Origin: Nonlabens marinus S1-08
GTDB lineage: Bacteria; Bacteroidota; Bacteroidia; Flavobacteriales; Flavobacteriaceae
Direction of reading: 5' to 3'
NCBI RefSeq assembly: GCF_000831385.1
Contig: NZ_AP014548.1
Coordinates: 806,001-870,000, forward strand
DNA: 64,000 nucleotides
Shown: positions 1-9,280 of the stretch, piece after piece
Layout of the letters: each line of letters begins with the position of its first letter
Numbering within the stretch: position 1 is the stretch's first letter
The notes under the pieces: model-generated
Databases searched by the model: none
What the model was told of the DNA's origin: nothing
What the model saw: only the letters and a program-made list of their open reading frames with translations
Position numbers and translations under genes: made by a program

Positions 1-612
1 GATGATCGCAAGGAGCGCATAGAAAGCTTGCTGGAGGTAGTTGAAATGACCGGAATGAGACACCGGAAGGTCAAAACACTCTCTGGTGGTCAAAAACAGC
101 GCGTAGCGATCGCTAAAGCCTTAGCGCAAAAACCTGAACTGCTTCTCCTAGACGAGCCTTTTTCTCATGTAGATAATTTTAGAAAGAATAGCTTGAGACG
201 CCGGTTGTTTGATTTTCTAAAATCAGAAAACATCAGTTGCCTTATTGCAACTCACGATCGAAATGATGTACTATCGTTCACAGATCAAACCATTGTAATG
301 CATGAAGGGAATGTGGTAGACCATCGACCTACTAAAATCCTGTATACTGATCCTAAAACTAAATATGTAGCGTCCTTGTTTGACGATGTGAATCAAATAC
401 CAAAAGAGTGGTTTAGGACTGATGGCGACTTATTAAAATATCCGCACGAGTTACAAATATCTAAATCTGGATTGTCAGTGGTGGTTCGACAATCTTACTT
501 TAAAGGAGACCATTTTTTACTGGCTTGTCATTTTCAGGGTGAAACCTTGTGGGTCAAGTCAAATTCAGATTACGTTATTGGTAGTCAATTATTTATTGAA
601 CTTAATACATAG
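1..612 (+). CDS. ABC transporter ATP-binding protein (5' end outside window)
   Basis: This is the C-terminal 203 residues of an ABC ATPase; the frame is open back to base 1, so the Walker A part lies outside the window. The signature LSGGQKQR (visible residues 27-34), the Walker B block LLLLDEP (47-53) and the switch histidine in IATHD (about residue 85) are all present, so the ATPase should be active. After the nucleotide-binding domain, about 100 residues form a C-terminal extension like the regulatory domain of CysA/PotA/FbpC-type importers. The closest fit is an ion or small-solute importer of that class, but the substrate cannot be told. A strong hairpin terminator follows at 695-720. 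Family assignment is firm; transporter type is inference. Confidence 0.88.
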   Translation, partial: DDRKERIESLLEVVEMTGMRHRKVKTLSGGQKQRVAIAKALAQKPELLLLDEPFSHVDNFRKNSLRRRLFDFLKSENISCLIATHDRNDVLSFTDQTIVMHEGNVVDHRPTKILYTDPKTKYVASLFDDVNQIPKEWFRTDGDLLKYPHELQISKSGLSVVVRQSYFKGDHFLLACHFQGETLWVKSNSDYVIGSQLFIELNT

Positions 613-694
613 AGTAGGATGCCCCCTCTTAGGCACTGCAATGTTCTAAATGTGTACTAGGGTTGTGAACTAAAGTTTCTTTTACCAAAAAACA

Positions 695-720
695 CCCGTT
701 GCAATGCAACGGGCGTTTTT
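695..720. terminator. Bidirectional intrinsic terminator
   Basis: An 8-bp stem CCCGTTGC/GCAACGGG with a 3-nt loop is followed by GCGTTTTT on the plus strand and preceded by an A-run that gives a U-run on the minus strand. It lies between the convergent ABC ATPase gene and accC and can serve both. Confidence 0.85.
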
Positions 721-737
721 ATATACTTCTCAAGGCT

Positions 738-2087
738 CTAATCTTCCTGAGGTTTCATTTTGAACGTGTTCATAAAAGCGGTGGTATACTCACCCTTCAC
801 ATAAGCAGGCTCGTCCATCAACTGTCTGTGGAATGGAATGGTAGTTTTAACACCTTCAATCACAAACTCGTCTAATGCTCGCTTCATTTTATCAATAGCT
901 TCCTGGCGTGTACGAGCGGTAGTAATCAACTTAGCGATCATACTGTCGTAGTTAGGCGGTATTGAATATCCAGCATACACGTGGGTATCAAGGCGTACTC
1001 CATGCCCGCCTGGTGCGTGCAGTGTTGTAATCTTACCTGGTGATGGTCTAAAGTCGTGATAAGGATCCTCTGCATTTATACGGCACTCGATGGAGTGCAA
1101 TGATGGTTCATAGTTTTTTCCAGAAATTTTTGTTCCTGCTGCAACTAGAATCTGCTCACGTATTAAATCAAAATCAATTACTTGTTCCGTAATCGGGTGC
1201 TCCACTTGAATACGTGTATTCATTTCCATGAAGTAGAAGTTACGGTGTTTGTCCACAAGAAATTCTACGGTACCAGCACCTTCATAAGCGATAAATTCTG
1301 CTGCACGAACGGCGGCTTCTCCCATGTCTTTGCGTAGCTTTTTAGTCATGAAAGGGGAAGGAACTTCCTCAGTTAATTTCTGGTGGCGGCGTTGAACGCT
1401 GCAATCCCGTTCACTAAGGTGACAAGCTTTACCGTAGCTGTCTCCTACTACTTGAATTTCAATATGACGTGGCTCTTCAATGAGTTTTTCCATGTACATA
1501 TCGTCGTTGCCAAAGGCTGCTTTACTTTCTTGACGGGCACTGTCCCAGGCGGCTTTCAACTTATCTTCAGACCATACCGCTCGCATTCCTTTACCACCAC
1601 CGCCGGCGGTAGCTTTAAGCATTACCGGGTATCCTGTTTCTTTAGCAACTTTTACACAGTCATCAAAATCTTCTATAATCCCATCAGATCCTGGTACACA
1701 AGGAACTCCTGCGGCTTTCATGGTAGCTTTGGCGGTAGCCTTATCTCCCATTTTAGCAATCATGTCTGGGCTTGCGCCTATAAACTTGATTTTATGCTCT
1801 TCACAAATACGTGAAAAGTCTGCATTCTCAGATAAGAATCCGTATCCTGGGTGGATGGCGTCTGCATTTGTAATTTCTGCAGCGCTAATGATGTTCGACA
1901 TCTTTAGGTACGACAGGTTGCTGGGTGGCGGTCCTATACAAACGGCCTCGTCTGCAAATTTTACGTGTAGACTTTCGGCATCAGCGGTAGAATATACGGC
2001 TACGGTTTTGATACCCATTTCCTTACAGGTGCGTATCACGCGTAGAGCGATCTCGCCACGGTTTGCAATTAATATTTTTTTAAACAT
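738..2087 (-). CDS. accC: Acetyl-CoA carboxylase, biotin carboxylase subunit
   Basis: AccC carboxylates the biotin of AccB using ATP and bicarbonate, the first half-reaction of malonyl-CoA synthesis for fatty acids. The 449 residues match the family length. The N-terminal biotin carboxylase domain starts [13 protein letters not shown]; the ATP-grasp glycine loop [11 protein letters not shown] is at 158-168 and the catalytic/metal segment [15 protein letters not shown] at 287-301. It lies 86 bp downstream of accB in the same orientation. That spacer carries a copy of the dispersed palindrome (2122-2141). The bidirectional terminator at 695-720 closes the operon. Identity is certain from motifs and context. 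Confidence 0.97.
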   Translation of the reverse strand: MFKKILIANRGEIALRVIRTCKEMGIKTVAVYSTADAESLHVKFADEAVCIGPPPSNLSYLKMSNIISAAEITNADAIHPGYGFLSENADFSRICEEHKIKFIGASPDMIAKMGDKATAKATMKAAGVPCVPGSDGIIEDFDDCVKVAKETGYPVMLKATAGGGGKGMRAVWSEDKLKAAWDSARQESKAAFGNDDMYMEKLIEEPRHIEIQVVGDSYGKACHLSERDCSVQRRHQKLTEEVPSPFMTKKLRKDMGEAAVRAAEFIAYEGAGTVEFLVDKHRNFYFMEMNTRIQVEHPITEQVIDFDLIREQILVAAGTKISGKNYEPSLHSIECRINAEDPYHDFRPSPGKITTLHAPGGHGVRLDTHVYAGYSIPPNYDSMIAKLITTARTRQEAIDKMKRALDEFVIEGVKTTIPFHRQLMDEPAYVKGEYTTAFMNTFKMKPQED

Positions 2088-2121
2088 GCTATTTATTTTT
2101 AGTGGATGATGTGTTGGGGAG

Positions 2122-2141
2122 TTCGCTTTCGCGAAAGCGAA
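2122..2141. repeat. Dispersed palindrome, exact copy, intergenic (accB-accC spacer)
   Basis: A perfect 20-bp palindrome TTCGCTTTCGCGAAAGCGAA lies between accB and accC. It contains the 16-bp core that recurs through the window and is one of three intergenic copies. Confidence 0.95.
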
Positions 2142-2173
2142 AAAGCCTCAACTCTAACTACTTCTAACCTTTC

Positions 2174-2659
2174 TTAAGAAGGGTCTACTAAAAATAACGG
2201 CTGATCGAATTCTACCGGAGACATATCGTCAATTAAAACCTTAACGATGGTTCCAGATACTTCACTTTCAATCTCGTTAAATAATTTCATTGCCTCTATA
2301 ATACACAGGGTATCGCCTACTTTAACGCTATCGCCTACTTCTACAAATGTAGGTTTGTCTGGAGACGGCTTTCTATAGAAGGTTCCAATTATTGGGGACT
2401 TTACCGTAATGTACTTATCTGCTGCGGTAGTTGCTGCTGATATTGCGGGTGCAGGTGCCTGGCTTTCTTGTGGAGCTTGCGGTGCTGCCTGTTGCATTTG
2501 CGGCTGTGCTTGCTGCATAGGCTGTTGCATGTAGGTCACATTAGGCTCATCAGATCCAGTCTTTATAGTGATCTTGATGTCGTCCATTTCTAGCTTTACC
2601 TCACTAGCGCCTGATTTTGCGACAAACTTGATGAGGTTCTGAATTTCTTTAATGTCCAT
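2174..2659 (-). CDS. accB: Acetyl-CoA carboxylase biotin carboxyl carrier protein
   Basis: AccB carries the biotin that shuttles CO2 from AccC to the carboxyltransferase. The 161-aa protein has an N-terminal helical segment, a Q/A/P-rich flexible linker at about 40-75 ([13 protein letters not shown]), and a C-terminal biotinyl domain with the EAMKLFNE motif; Lys125 is the expected biotinylated residue. The length and layout are those of bacterial AccB. It lies 20 bp downstream of fabH and upstream of accC, as in many Bacteroidota. Identity is certain. Confidence 0.97.
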   Translation of the reverse strand: MDIKEIQNLIKFVAKSGASEVKLEMDDIKITIKTGSDEPNVTYMQQPMQQAQPQMQQAAPQAPQESQAPAPAISAATTAADKYITVKSPIIGTFYRKPSPDKPTFVEVGDSVKVGDTLCIIEAMKLFNEIESEVSGTIVKVLIDDMSPVEFDQPLFLVDPS

Positions 2660-2679
2660 ATAGTTAGTTATTTGGGGTG

Positions 2680-3675
2680 TTAGCTATTGTAAGCCCACTT
2701 CAAAAGTATGGATCCCCAAGTAAATCCACCGCCGAAGGCAGCGAATACTAGGTTGTCCCCTCTTTTCAATTGGCTTTCATATTCATTTAGGCACAAAGGT
2801 AAGGTTGCGCTGGTCGTATTTCCATATTTATGAATGTTGACCATTACTTTTTCATTAGGTAAATCTACTCTTTTTGCAGTTGCATCTATAATTCTTTTAT
2901 TAGCCTGGTGTGGTACTAACCAATCAATATCGTTATTGGTAAGATCATTACGTTGAACTATTTGCTCTGCCACGTCTGCCATATTGCTCACTGCATATTT
3001 AAAAACGTTTTTACCATCCTGATATACAAAATGCTGTTTTTTCTCTACCGTTTCATGCGATGCTGGAAGTAAAGATCCACCTGCCTCAATACGCAAAAAG
3101 TCTCGACCTGAACCATCGGTACGTAAAATTTCATCTTGAAGACCGTTCCCTTCCAGGTTAGGCTCAAAAAGAACTGCGCCACCAGCATCTCCAAAGATAA
3201 TGCAGGTGGCGCGGTCTGTATAATCTATGATGCTAGACATCTTATCAGCACCTATTAGCAAAACTTTCTTATAGCGCCCAGATTCAATATATGATGCCGC
3301 ATTACTCATTCCATATAGGAAACCAGAGCAAGCCGCCATTAAGTCGTATGAGAATGCATTAACAGCGCCTATATGGGTAGCTACGTATGCGGCTGTTGAT
3401 GCCACAGGCATATCTGGTGTTGTTGTAGCGACAATGACTAGATCAATAGTGGCAGGATCTGTACTTGATTTGTTAATAAGGTCTTGAGCCGCCTTTATGG
3501 CTAGGAAAGAAGATCCTTTGGTAGGATCTTTTAATATACGACGCTCTTGAATTCCAGTGCGCGTGGTTATCCATTCATCGTTGGTATCCACCATGGATTC
3601 CAAAACGGAATTGGTCAATCTGTACTCGGGAACGTAGGCACCTACGGCGGTAATCGCCGCTTTCATGTCAGTCAT
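2680..3675 (-). CDS. fabH: 3-oxoacyl-ACP synthase III (KASIII)
   Basis: FabH condenses acetyl-CoA (or branched acyl-CoA) with malonyl-ACP to start fatty acid synthesis. With the start at 3675 it has 331 residues. The triad is Cys116 (AACSGFLYG), His256 (PHQANKR) and Asn286 (KYGNTTSA). The frame is open back to 3762, but that start would fall inside the hairpin terminator at 3731-3765, and the extra residues have no family counterpart. The start is therefore [12 protein letters not shown]; an ATG 9 bp further in (3666) is equally possible. It is followed by accB and accC, giving an initiation and carboxylation unit for fatty acids. Confidence 0.95.
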   Translation of the reverse strand: MTDMKAAITAVGAYVPEYRLTNSVLESMVDTNDEWITTRTGIQERRILKDPTKGSSFLAIKAAQDLINKSSTDPATIDLVIVATTTPDMPVASTAAYVATHIGAVNAFSYDLMAACSGFLYGMSNAASYIESGRYKKVLLIGADKMSSIIDYTDRATCIIFGDAGGAVLFEPNLEGNGLQDEILRTDGSGRDFLRIEAGGSLLPASHETVEKKQHFVYQDGKNVFKYAVSNMADVAEQIVQRNDLTNNDIDWLVPHQANKRIIDATAKRVDLPNEKVMVNIHKYGNTTSATLPLCLNEYESQLKRGDNLVFAAFGGGFTWGSILLKWAYNS

Positions 3676-3730
3676 ACCTATAATATCTAGATAAATTACT
3701 ACAGCCTTGAAAGCTAATAAAAAACAACAA

Positions 3731-3765
3731 AAAATGACACGTTTTGTATAAAAACGTGTCATTTT
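3731..3765 (-). terminator. Intrinsic terminator after rpmF
   Basis: A 15-bp perfect stem (AAAATGACACGTTTT at 3731-3745 against 3751-3765) has a 5-nt loop and is followed on the minus strand by a T-rich run. It lies between rpmF and fabH, so it either separates the two transcription units or attenuates read-through. Confidence 0.85.
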
Positions 3766-3818
3766 TTAGCAATTTTTAAAGGAAAGCAACTTTTAGTGAT
3801 TAAATCACAATAATTGAA

Positions 3819-4016
3819 TTAAGCTTCAGCTACTTCAGTTTTGTCGATTAAAACATTACCGCGATAGTACAATTTACCTTCATGCCAGTGAGCTCTGTGA
3901 TACAAGTGAGCTTCACCTGTGGTAGAGTCTGTAGCAATTTGTGGTACAGTTGCTTTGTAATGAGTTCTTCTTTTATCTCTTCTTGTTTTCGAGATTTTTC
4001 TCTTAGGATGCGCCAT
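3819..4016 (-). CDS. rpmF: 50S ribosomal protein L32
   Basis: L32 is a small protein of the large ribosomal subunit. The 65 residues begin [21 protein letters not shown], the hallmark basic N-terminus of L32, with the usual acidic C-terminal tail. It starts 2 bp after the DUF177 stop, the classic yceD-rpmF pair, and is followed by a strong hairpin and then fabH. Identity is certain. Confidence 0.97.
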   Translation of the reverse strand: MAHPKRKISKTRRDKRRTHYKATVPQIATDSTTGEAHLYHRAHWHEGKLYYRGNVLIDKTEVAEA

Positions 4017-4018
4017 GG

Positions 4019-4561
4019 CTATTTATTATTATCCGTTTTTAAATTTTTCAATGCCTCCCATCTAGGATCCATTTCTATATCATCTTCAGTTTCATCAGAC
4101 CCTGAAGGTTTCAATTCTTCTAATTTGTCTAGAACATCAGACTGCAACGTACCGTCTTCAATTCCAGGGTGTGTTTTTTTATAAGGTATGGATAAAACGA
4201 TCATCTCATAGAGATACTGTGCAACATTCATTTGATAATCCCCATGAGGAAGAATCAAAAGGTCCTCGTTCTCATCATTAAAGCTATCACCAAATTTGAC
4301 TACAATATCCATAGAAGCATCTATAGGCATATCGAAAGGCTCATCAGTCACATCACAATTGACATTTACTGACCCTGATCCCTCCATGACAAGATCCATC
4401 AATGTAGATCTTTTATCCAATTCTACATCAACAATAACGTTTGCCGAATTGAAATCCTCATATCCAAAACTTTCAAAAAACGCATTATCAAGCTCAAATT
4501 TGAATTCATGCTTACCTTGCTTTAATCCAGCAAAGGCTATGTTGAATGCCTTGAGTTCCAT
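4019..4561 (-). CDS. DUF177 (YceD-type) protein
   Basis: The 180-aa protein matches the layout of the YceD/DUF177 family, which in many bacteria is encoded just upstream of rpmF. In other organisms the family is linked to 23S rRNA or ribosome accumulation, but the exact role is unsettled. Visible features are a mainly beta N-terminal half, a central segment with spaced Cys/Asp ([16 protein letters not shown]), and an acidic C-terminal tail ([20 protein letters not shown]), which is typical of the family. A good -7 promoter box lies 24 nt before the start (4586-4593), so this is probably the first gene of the DUF177-rpmF unit. Confidence 0.85.
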   Translation of the reverse strand: MELKAFNIAFAGLKQGKHEFKFELDNAFFESFGYEDFNSANVIVDVELDKRSTLMDLVMEGSGSVNVNCDVTDEPFDMPIDASMDIVVKFGDSFNDENEDLLILPHGDYQMNVAQYLYEMIVLSIPYKKTHPGIEDGTLQSDVLDKLEELKPSGSDETEDDIEMDPRWEALKNLKTDNNK

Positions 4562-4585
4562 AATCTTCTCTTTTCAAAGAGTCGG

Positions 4586-4593
4586 CAAAGATA
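4586..4593 (-). promoter_or_regulatory. Candidate -7 promoter box of DUF177-rpmF
   Basis: TATCTTTG on the minus strand matches the Bacteroidota -7 consensus TAnnTTTG, 24 nt before the DUF177 start. Confidence 0.6.
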
Positions 4594-4617
4594 ATAAAAG
4601 TTATTAAAAATGCATTG

Positions 4618-5673
4618 TTAATATTCCCTACGTTTTCTGGATTGGGATTTTAACACATTTGAGGTGAGTTTATCATACATCGTGCGATTGCGAAATATGT
4701 TTGCGGCGGTATGTATGGCTGCAATCATTGAGCCAGCGTTCGCTTCATTTTTACCAGCAATATCAAAGCCTGTCCCGTGATCTGGGCTTGTTCTTACATG
4801 ACTCAAACCAGCAGTAAAATTAACTCCTGACCCAAAACTTAGTGTTTTAAATGGTACCAATCCTTGATCGTGATAACTAGCGAGAATAGCGTCAAAATTT
4901 TTATAGTTGGCGCTTCCAAAAAACGCATCTGCAGCGTATGGACCAAAAATGATATTCCCATCTTCTCTCAATTCCTCTAAAGCAGGAATTAATTTGTCCT
5001 GATCATCTGTTCCTATCACACCGTTATCTCCAACATGAGGGTTGATGCCCAAAACAGCAATTTTAGGTCTACTGATTGCGAAATCTTTTTTCAGAGATTC
5101 CTTAATCGTTCCTATTTTGGTTTTAATCGTTTTTGCGGTTATGTTCTTTGAAACTTCACTTATGGGTAAGTGATCCGTCAATAATCCAACCCTTAAACTT
5201 TCGGAAACCATAAACATCAAGCTTTCTCCTTCTAACTCTTGATTTAAGTAATCCGTATGACCTGGGAATTTAAATTCCTCAGACTGGATGGATTCTTTAT
5301 TTATGGGCGCGGTGACTAGAACATCGATATGTTCTTCTTTCAGAGCTGTGACCGCTGCCCTTAAGCTTAAAACAGCCACTTCTCCTGCTTTCTTATCTAC
5401 TTGTCCCCATTGAACCTTGAAATCTTCATTCAATAAACGGACAACATTGATTTTTCCTGGCACCACATCATTTAGAGATTTGATACCGTGAATTTTTGCA
5501 GAAAGATCTAATTCTTTAAGATAATAAGAGAATAGCCTAGTGCTTGCAAAAATGACTGGGGTATATAACTCCAACATCGTTGGATCTTCAAAAGCCTTAA
5601 GGATAATCTCCCCTCCTATCCCATTTGGATCTCCTATGCTTATTCCTACTCTAATGTTCTTTTCCTTAGCCAT
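4618..5673 (-). CDS. pdxA: 4-hydroxythreonine-4-phosphate dehydrogenase
   Basis: PdxA oxidises 4-phosphohydroxy-L-threonine in the DXP-dependent route to pyridoxal phosphate. From the ATG at 5673 the protein has 351 residues, normal for the family. It shows the N-terminal ISIGDPNGIGGEI segment, the metal-site PGHTDYL and HDQGL segments, and GINPHVGDNG. The frame is open upstream to 5802, but those residues overlap the divergent ribE gene and are not family-like. The divergent pdxA-ribE starts are about 60 bp apart. Identity is certain. Confidence 0.96.
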   Translation of the reverse strand: MAKEKNIRVGISIGDPNGIGGEIILKAFEDPTMLELYTPVIFASTRLFSYYLKELDLSAKIHGIKSLNDVVPGKINVVRLLNEDFKVQWGQVDKKAGEVAVLSLRAAVTALKEEHIDVLVTAPINKESIQSEEFKFPGHTDYLNQELEGESLMFMVSESLRVGLLTDHLPISEVSKNITAKTIKTKIGTIKESLKKDFAISRPKIAVLGINPHVGDNGVIGTDDQDKLIPALEELREDGNIIFGPYAADAFFGSANYKNFDAILASYHDQGLVPFKTLSFGSGVNFTAGLSHVRTSPDHGTGFDIAGKNEANAGSMIAAIHTAANIFRNRTMYDKLTSNVLKSQSRKRREY

Positions 5674-5694
5674 GAGATGAGCGCTTTTTCGCTG

Positions 5695-5702
5695 TATTTT
5701 TG
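5695..5702 (+). promoter_or_regulatory. Candidate -7 promoter box of ribE
   Basis: TATTTTTG matches TAnnTTTG 31 nt before the ribE ATG at 5734. It almost touches an in-frame upstream ATG at 5704, which argues for the later start. Confidence 0.5.
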
Positions 5703-5733
5703 AATGTCTAAAAATAACAGTTTTCCCACACTT

Positions 5734-6318
5734 ATGTTTACAGGAATCATAGAGTCTACCGCCAAAGTTGTAAATCTTCAGAAAGATTTGTCTAATATTC
5801 ATATCACCTTGCAGAATACACTGGCCAGTGAATTAAAAATAGATCAAAGCGTTAGTCATAATGGTGTCTGCTTGACCGTTGTAACTATTAAAGGAGACGA
5901 ATACACTGTCACCGCCATTCAAGAAACATTGGACAAAACCAACTTAAGTGAATGGAAGGTTGGGGATTTGATCAACATGGAGCGCGCCATGAAAATGAAT
6001 GCCCGGTTAGATGGACATATTGTTCAAGGTCATGTCGACCAGGTGGCTACTTGCGTTGAGGTTATAGAAAAGGAAGGTTCTTGGGAATACACCTTTGAAT
6101 ATGATCCGTCTCTTCAAAATGTAACTATTGAAAAAGGCAGCATCTGTATCAATGGAGTAAGCCTAACTGTAGTGAATTCTAATACCAATTCTTTCTCTGT
6201 AGCAATTATCCCTTACACCTTTGAACACACGAACTTTAAAAACCTTAAAAAAGGTCATGTGGTTAATCTAGAATTTGATGTGATAGGGAAATATGTAAAA
6301 AGACTTATGAGTCTTTAA
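5734..6318 (+). CDS. ribE: Riboflavin synthase alpha chain
   Basis: This enzyme dismutates two 6,7-dimethyl-8-ribityllumazines to riboflavin. The 194-aa protein from MFTGIIEST has the expected tandem lumazine-binding domains. The repeated signatures are MFTGIIE near the N-terminus with NGVCLTV in the first half, and GHVDQVA with NGVSLTVV in the second half. An upstream in-frame ATG (5704) would add 10 residues that the family lacks and lies next to the -7 box, so 5734 is chosen. It is convergent with the small membrane protein gene, overlapping it by 4 bp. Identity is certain. Confidence 0.96.
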   Translation: MFTGIIESTAKVVNLQKDLSNIHITLQNTLASELKIDQSVSHNGVCLTVVTIKGDEYTVTAIQETLDKTNLSEWKVGDLINMERAMKMNARLDGHIVQGHVDQVATCVEVIEKEGSWEYTFEYDPSLQNVTIEKGSICINGVSLTVVNSNTNSFSVAIIPYTFEHTNFKNLKKGHVVNLEFDVIGKYVKRLMSL

Positions 6319-6524
6319 GAGGCTTTTCTAGTTTCTTTCCAAACCAGAAAACTGTGATAGACAATGATGCCTAAGGCTGCAATAATCAATACCCAGATGG
6401 AGCCATCTATAGGCACTAAATCTCCTACTGGAGGTGCAGGGCCCATTTTAGGCGGTGGCGGCGCGGCGCCAGATCCTTGGGAAAGAATCAGTAAATAGTT
6501 CGACGTTATGGTTGTAAGCATCAT
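6315..6524 (-). CDS. Small proline-rich membrane protein
   Basis: This 69-aa protein has a short N-terminal hydrophobic segment, a proline/glycine-rich stretch (AAPPPPKMGPAPPVGDLVPIDG) and a C-terminal membrane helix (about 45-60, IWVLIIAALGIIVYHSFLVW) ending in basic residues. Many flavobacterial genomes carry small proteins of this PPPP...P(I)DG-TM type, with no known function. The layout suggests an exported peptide or tail-anchored protein. It overlaps the ribE stop by 4 bp in convergent orientation. Coding is supported by the sharp domain layout; the function is unknown. Confidence 0.7.
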   Translation of the reverse strand: MMLTTITSNYLLILSQGSGAAPPPPKMGPAPPVGDLVPIDGSIWVLIIAALGIIVYHSFLVWKETRKAS

Positions 6525-6700
6525 TAGGGACTGACTGCGAAAATAGAAAGTTATATCTCTTTATACGAATAATACACCATTTTGGTTCTTTAAAACGTAG
6601 TTTAACGTCCGTTGACCGACTTTTTAACTTATGTTATCCACTATTTATTAACAGATTGAATGCAGCTGGCAATTTTACAACCTTCTTTTCTCTAAAACAA

Positions 6701-6735
6701 AAAAAGCCTTGGAATCAAATAATTCCAAGGCTTTT
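6701..6735 (-). terminator. Intrinsic terminator after subtilase gene
   Basis: A stem of about 14 bp (AAAAAGCCTTGGAAT/ATTCCAAGGCTTTTT) with a short AT loop lies just downstream of the minus-strand subtilase stop and has U-runs on both strands. Confidence 0.85.
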
Positions 6736-6757
6736 TAAAAATTGAGTTTTTTGATAG

Positions 6758-8410
6758 TTACATTTTGCTAGCTAGAATCAATGCGTTGTAGAGGTTCACC
6801 ATTTTTCCAGAGGAAGTGATGTCCATAAAACGCTTTGTACTATCGTCACCTAATACCACATCAATATTAGTTGTCAAACCGCTATCCATAATGATCTGTT
6901 TAGTTTGAGCAGCACTAAGGTTTGGAAATTGGGACCTCAACACAGCTGCTACGCCAGCTACTGCAGGAGAGGCCATACTTGTACCACCAGCGTTTCTATA
7001 CGTGTTCAATGGAGCTGTTGAATAAACGGCAACTCCAGGAGCAAACACGTCTACTGAAGATTTTCCATAGTTTGAAAATCCGGCAATCATATTAGGGCCA
7101 TAAACCGGTCCTAGTGCTCCTACGGTCAAGAAATTGTCAGAAATATTAGCATTGCTGCCCAATTGATCTTGCGGGTACACCTGGGTGAAATCCGTATCTA
7201 AAGATTCATTTCCCGCAGCGTTTACGATTAAAACATCTTTACTAGCGGCGTATTTAATTGCATCCCAAACCCACTCTGGATTAGGAGAGTGATATTTCCC
7301 AAAGCTTGTGTTGATCACTTTTGCTCCATTGTCTGCAGCATAGCGGATTGCTCTCGCTACATCCTTATCATACTCATCTGCCTGTGAAACGGCTCTTAAT
7401 ACCATGATGCGAGCATTATTTGCCACGCCATTCACGCCTAGGTCGTTATCACGCTCTGCTGCAACGATACCTGCAACATGAGTACCATGAAAGGCATCTG
7501 CTTTTTCTGGATCTGGACCAGAGTATTCATTATTACCATAAACTCCTGTGTCCCATACATAAGGATCATCTCCTAATATGTCTCTACGGTAGTTCGTTTT
7601 CAATTTATCACCGTTCATCAAGTTTGTTGCGTCTGTGATCAGCTTAGTAAGCTCTTCCCTAGCTTGGGCAGCATCTTCTAGACCCTGGCTCATGAAAAAG
7701 TTCAACGCACTAGCGGCTTGTTGTACCTGCTCGTCTTCAGACTTAGCTGCTCGTTCTATATCCGCTTCAGTGTAATCTGCAGTTCCTGCAAATTTGGTAA
7801 GTACCGCGTCAATTTGATTCACCTGCTGCAATATCTGCTCATAACGCATTTTGTTTTGAGAGGCCTCAGCTACTTTTTCATCATATTCTTTTTGTGCTTT
7901 AGCAACAACGTTTGCAGGAAGTTTCCCTTTATCACGTACAATACGCTCGTATTCTAAGTTTTCATCTACAATGTCTCCTAGGAAATTCCAGCCATGAATA
8001 TCATCGATATAACCATTATTATCATCATCAATTCCATTTCCAGGAATCTCATCTTCATTAGTCCATATCACATCATCAAGATCCTCATGCTCGATATCCA
8101 CACCTGAGTCGATAATGGCAACAATAACAGGTTGACCCTTACGAATCACCTTAGCGCCATTAGCAGTAGTCGTAGTAAGTAATTCTGAATACGCTCTATC
8201 CACTGACATTCCTGGAACAGTATCATTAAGTAAGTCAAGGTCTTTCCAATTCTTTGCTTGAATTTCACTTAGTTCTTGAACTTTAAGCGGCCGCTGGTCA
8301 ATATTCTCTATTGGTGGAGAAGCAATATTCAAAGAGCTACCACCACAACCGGTCAATAAACCAGCTGCCGCAATGCTTAAGAAGCTATATTTTAAAAATG
8401 TGTATTTCAT
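6758..8410 (-). CDS. Lipoprotein S8 (subtilisin-like) serine protease
   Basis: An envelope-anchored subtilase of 550 aa. A signal peptide ends in the lipobox LLTG-C22. The catalytic residues are Asp101 (VAIIDSGVD), His308 (FHGTHVAG) and Ser478 (GGTSMASP), with the oxyanion Asn in NAAGNES (about 401). Asp and His are separated by about 200 residues instead of the usual 30-50: a Ca-loop-like DDDNNGYIDD segment and a charged, probably coiled-coil insert (about 150-290). It lies 12 bp after the metallo-beta-lactamase gene, so the two are likely cotranscribed. Protease identity is firm; the substrate is unknown. Confidence 0.93.
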   Translation of the reverse strand: MKYTFLKYSFLSIAAAGLLTGCGGSSLNIASPPIENIDQRPLKVQELSEIQAKNWKDLDLLNDTVPGMSVDRAYSELLTTTTANGAKVIRKGQPVIVAIIDSGVDIEHEDLDDVIWTNEDEIPGNGIDDDNNGYIDDIHGWNFLGDIVDENLEYERIVRDKGKLPANVVAKAQKEYDEKVAEASQNKMRYEQILQQVNQIDAVLTKFAGTADYTEADIERAAKSEDEQVQQAASALNFFMSQGLEDAAQAREELTKLITDATNLMNGDKLKTNYRRDILGDDPYVWDTGVYGNNEYSGPDPEKADAFHGTHVAGIVAAERDNDLGVNGVANNARIMVLRAVSQADEYDKDVARAIRYAADNGAKVINTSFGKYHSPNPEWVWDAIKYAASKDVLIVNAAGNESLDTDFTQVYPQDQLGSNANISDNFLTVGALGPVYGPNMIAGFSNYGKSSVDVFAPGVAVYSTAPLNTYRNAGGTSMASPAVAGVAAVLRSQFPNLSAAQTKQIIMDSGLTTNIDVVLGDDSTKRFMDITSSGKMVNLYNALILASKM

Positions 8411-8422
8411 ATTCTTATGGTT

Positions 8423-9280
8423 TTAATTAAAAATCTCTTTAAAGGTATAGGTTTGATCGTGTCGCACGCCACGATCTGTATGTTTCACGGTAATAATTTC
8501 ATGGTGCGGGTCGTGTTCTAAAATTAGATAATAACCGTTAGTAGCTGCAAGCTCCAAAAATCGTTCCTTCTCATCTAGGGTCAGTAAAGGTCTAGTGTCA
8601 TACCCCATAACGTAAGGCAAAGGCACGTGTCCTGCAGTAGGCAATAAATCTGCCATATAAACGAATGTTTTCCCATCAATTTTAAAATGCGGTATCATCA
8701 TCTTTTCTGTATGACCATCCACAAATAAAATATCAAAATCCATCTCTTGAGCCGTTCGGTAATAAGAATCTTGAGGGATCAACTCCAGCTGTCCACTTTG
8801 CTGAATAGGCAGTATGTTTTCAGATAAAAAACTTGCTTTTTCTCTATCGTTAGGTTCTGTAGCCCATTTCCAGTGGTTAGCATTGGAATGGTATTTCGCT
8901 TTCGCGAAAGCGGGCTCTAAGACATCACTAGAATTATTTTTTTGAATCGCACCACCACAATGGTCAAAATGCAGGTGGGTCAAGAATACATCAGTGATAT
9001 CATCTTTTGAAAATCCTAGATCTTTCAGGGAACTGTCCAAGTCAAACCTGTGATCCATATAATAATAACCGAAGAATTTTTCTGACTGCTTGTTACCCAT
9101 ACCTGTATCAATGAGGGTCAAGCGATCTCCACTTTCCACAAGTAGACAGCGAGCTGCCATATCGATCATGTTGTTTGAATCAGCAGGGTTGGTACGTTGC
9201 CAAAGGCTCTTAGGCACCACGCCAAACATGGCACCGCCATCCAATTTAAAATTTCCGGCTTCTACAGGATAAATTTTCAT
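8423..9280 (-). CDS. Metallo-beta-lactamase-fold hydrolase
   Basis: A 285-aa enzyme of the metallo-beta-lactamase superfamily. The metal motif THLHFDHCGG (HxHxDH at 102-107) is clear, together with DTGMG (59-63), a GHTEKM segment for the third histidine, and a later EHDPHHE. The overall layout resembles quorum-quenching lactonases and similar cytoplasmic hydrolases, but the substrate cannot be deduced. A palindrome copy encodes AFAKA within it (8897-8912). It precedes the subtilase gene by 12 bp in the same orientation. Confidence 0.88.
   Translation of the reverse strand: MKIYPVEAGNFKLDGGAMFGVVPKSLWQRTNPADSNNMIDMAARCLLVESGDRLTLIDTGMGNKQSEKFFGYYYMDHRFDLDSSLKDLGFSKDDITDVFLTHLHFDHCGGAIQKNNSSDVLEPAFAKAKYHSNANHWKWATEPNDREKASFLSENILPIQQSGQLELIPQDSYYRTAQEMDFDILFVDGHTEKMMIPHFKIDGKTFVYMADLLPTAGHVPLPYVMGYDTRPLLTLDEKERFLELAATNGYYLILEHDPHHEIITVKHTDRGVRHDQTYTFKEIFN
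8897..8912. repeat. Dispersed palindrome, exact copy, in MBL hydrolase gene (AFAKA frame)
   Basis: The exact 16-bp core CGCTTTCGCGAAAGCG is read as AFAKA in the metallo-beta-lactamase-fold gene (…EPAFAKAKYHS…). Confidence 0.95.

Noticed and set aside
1383..1814. Antisense frames across accC and similar frames over other large genes
   Set aside because: They lie fully inside well-identified genes on the opposite strand and have no homology or start signals.
3676..3762. Longer fabH start
   Set aside because: It would begin inside the terminator hairpin and adds a segment absent from the family.
6640..6650. DnaA-box-like TTATCCACT
   Set aside because: A single site with a mismatch in a short AT-rich gap.
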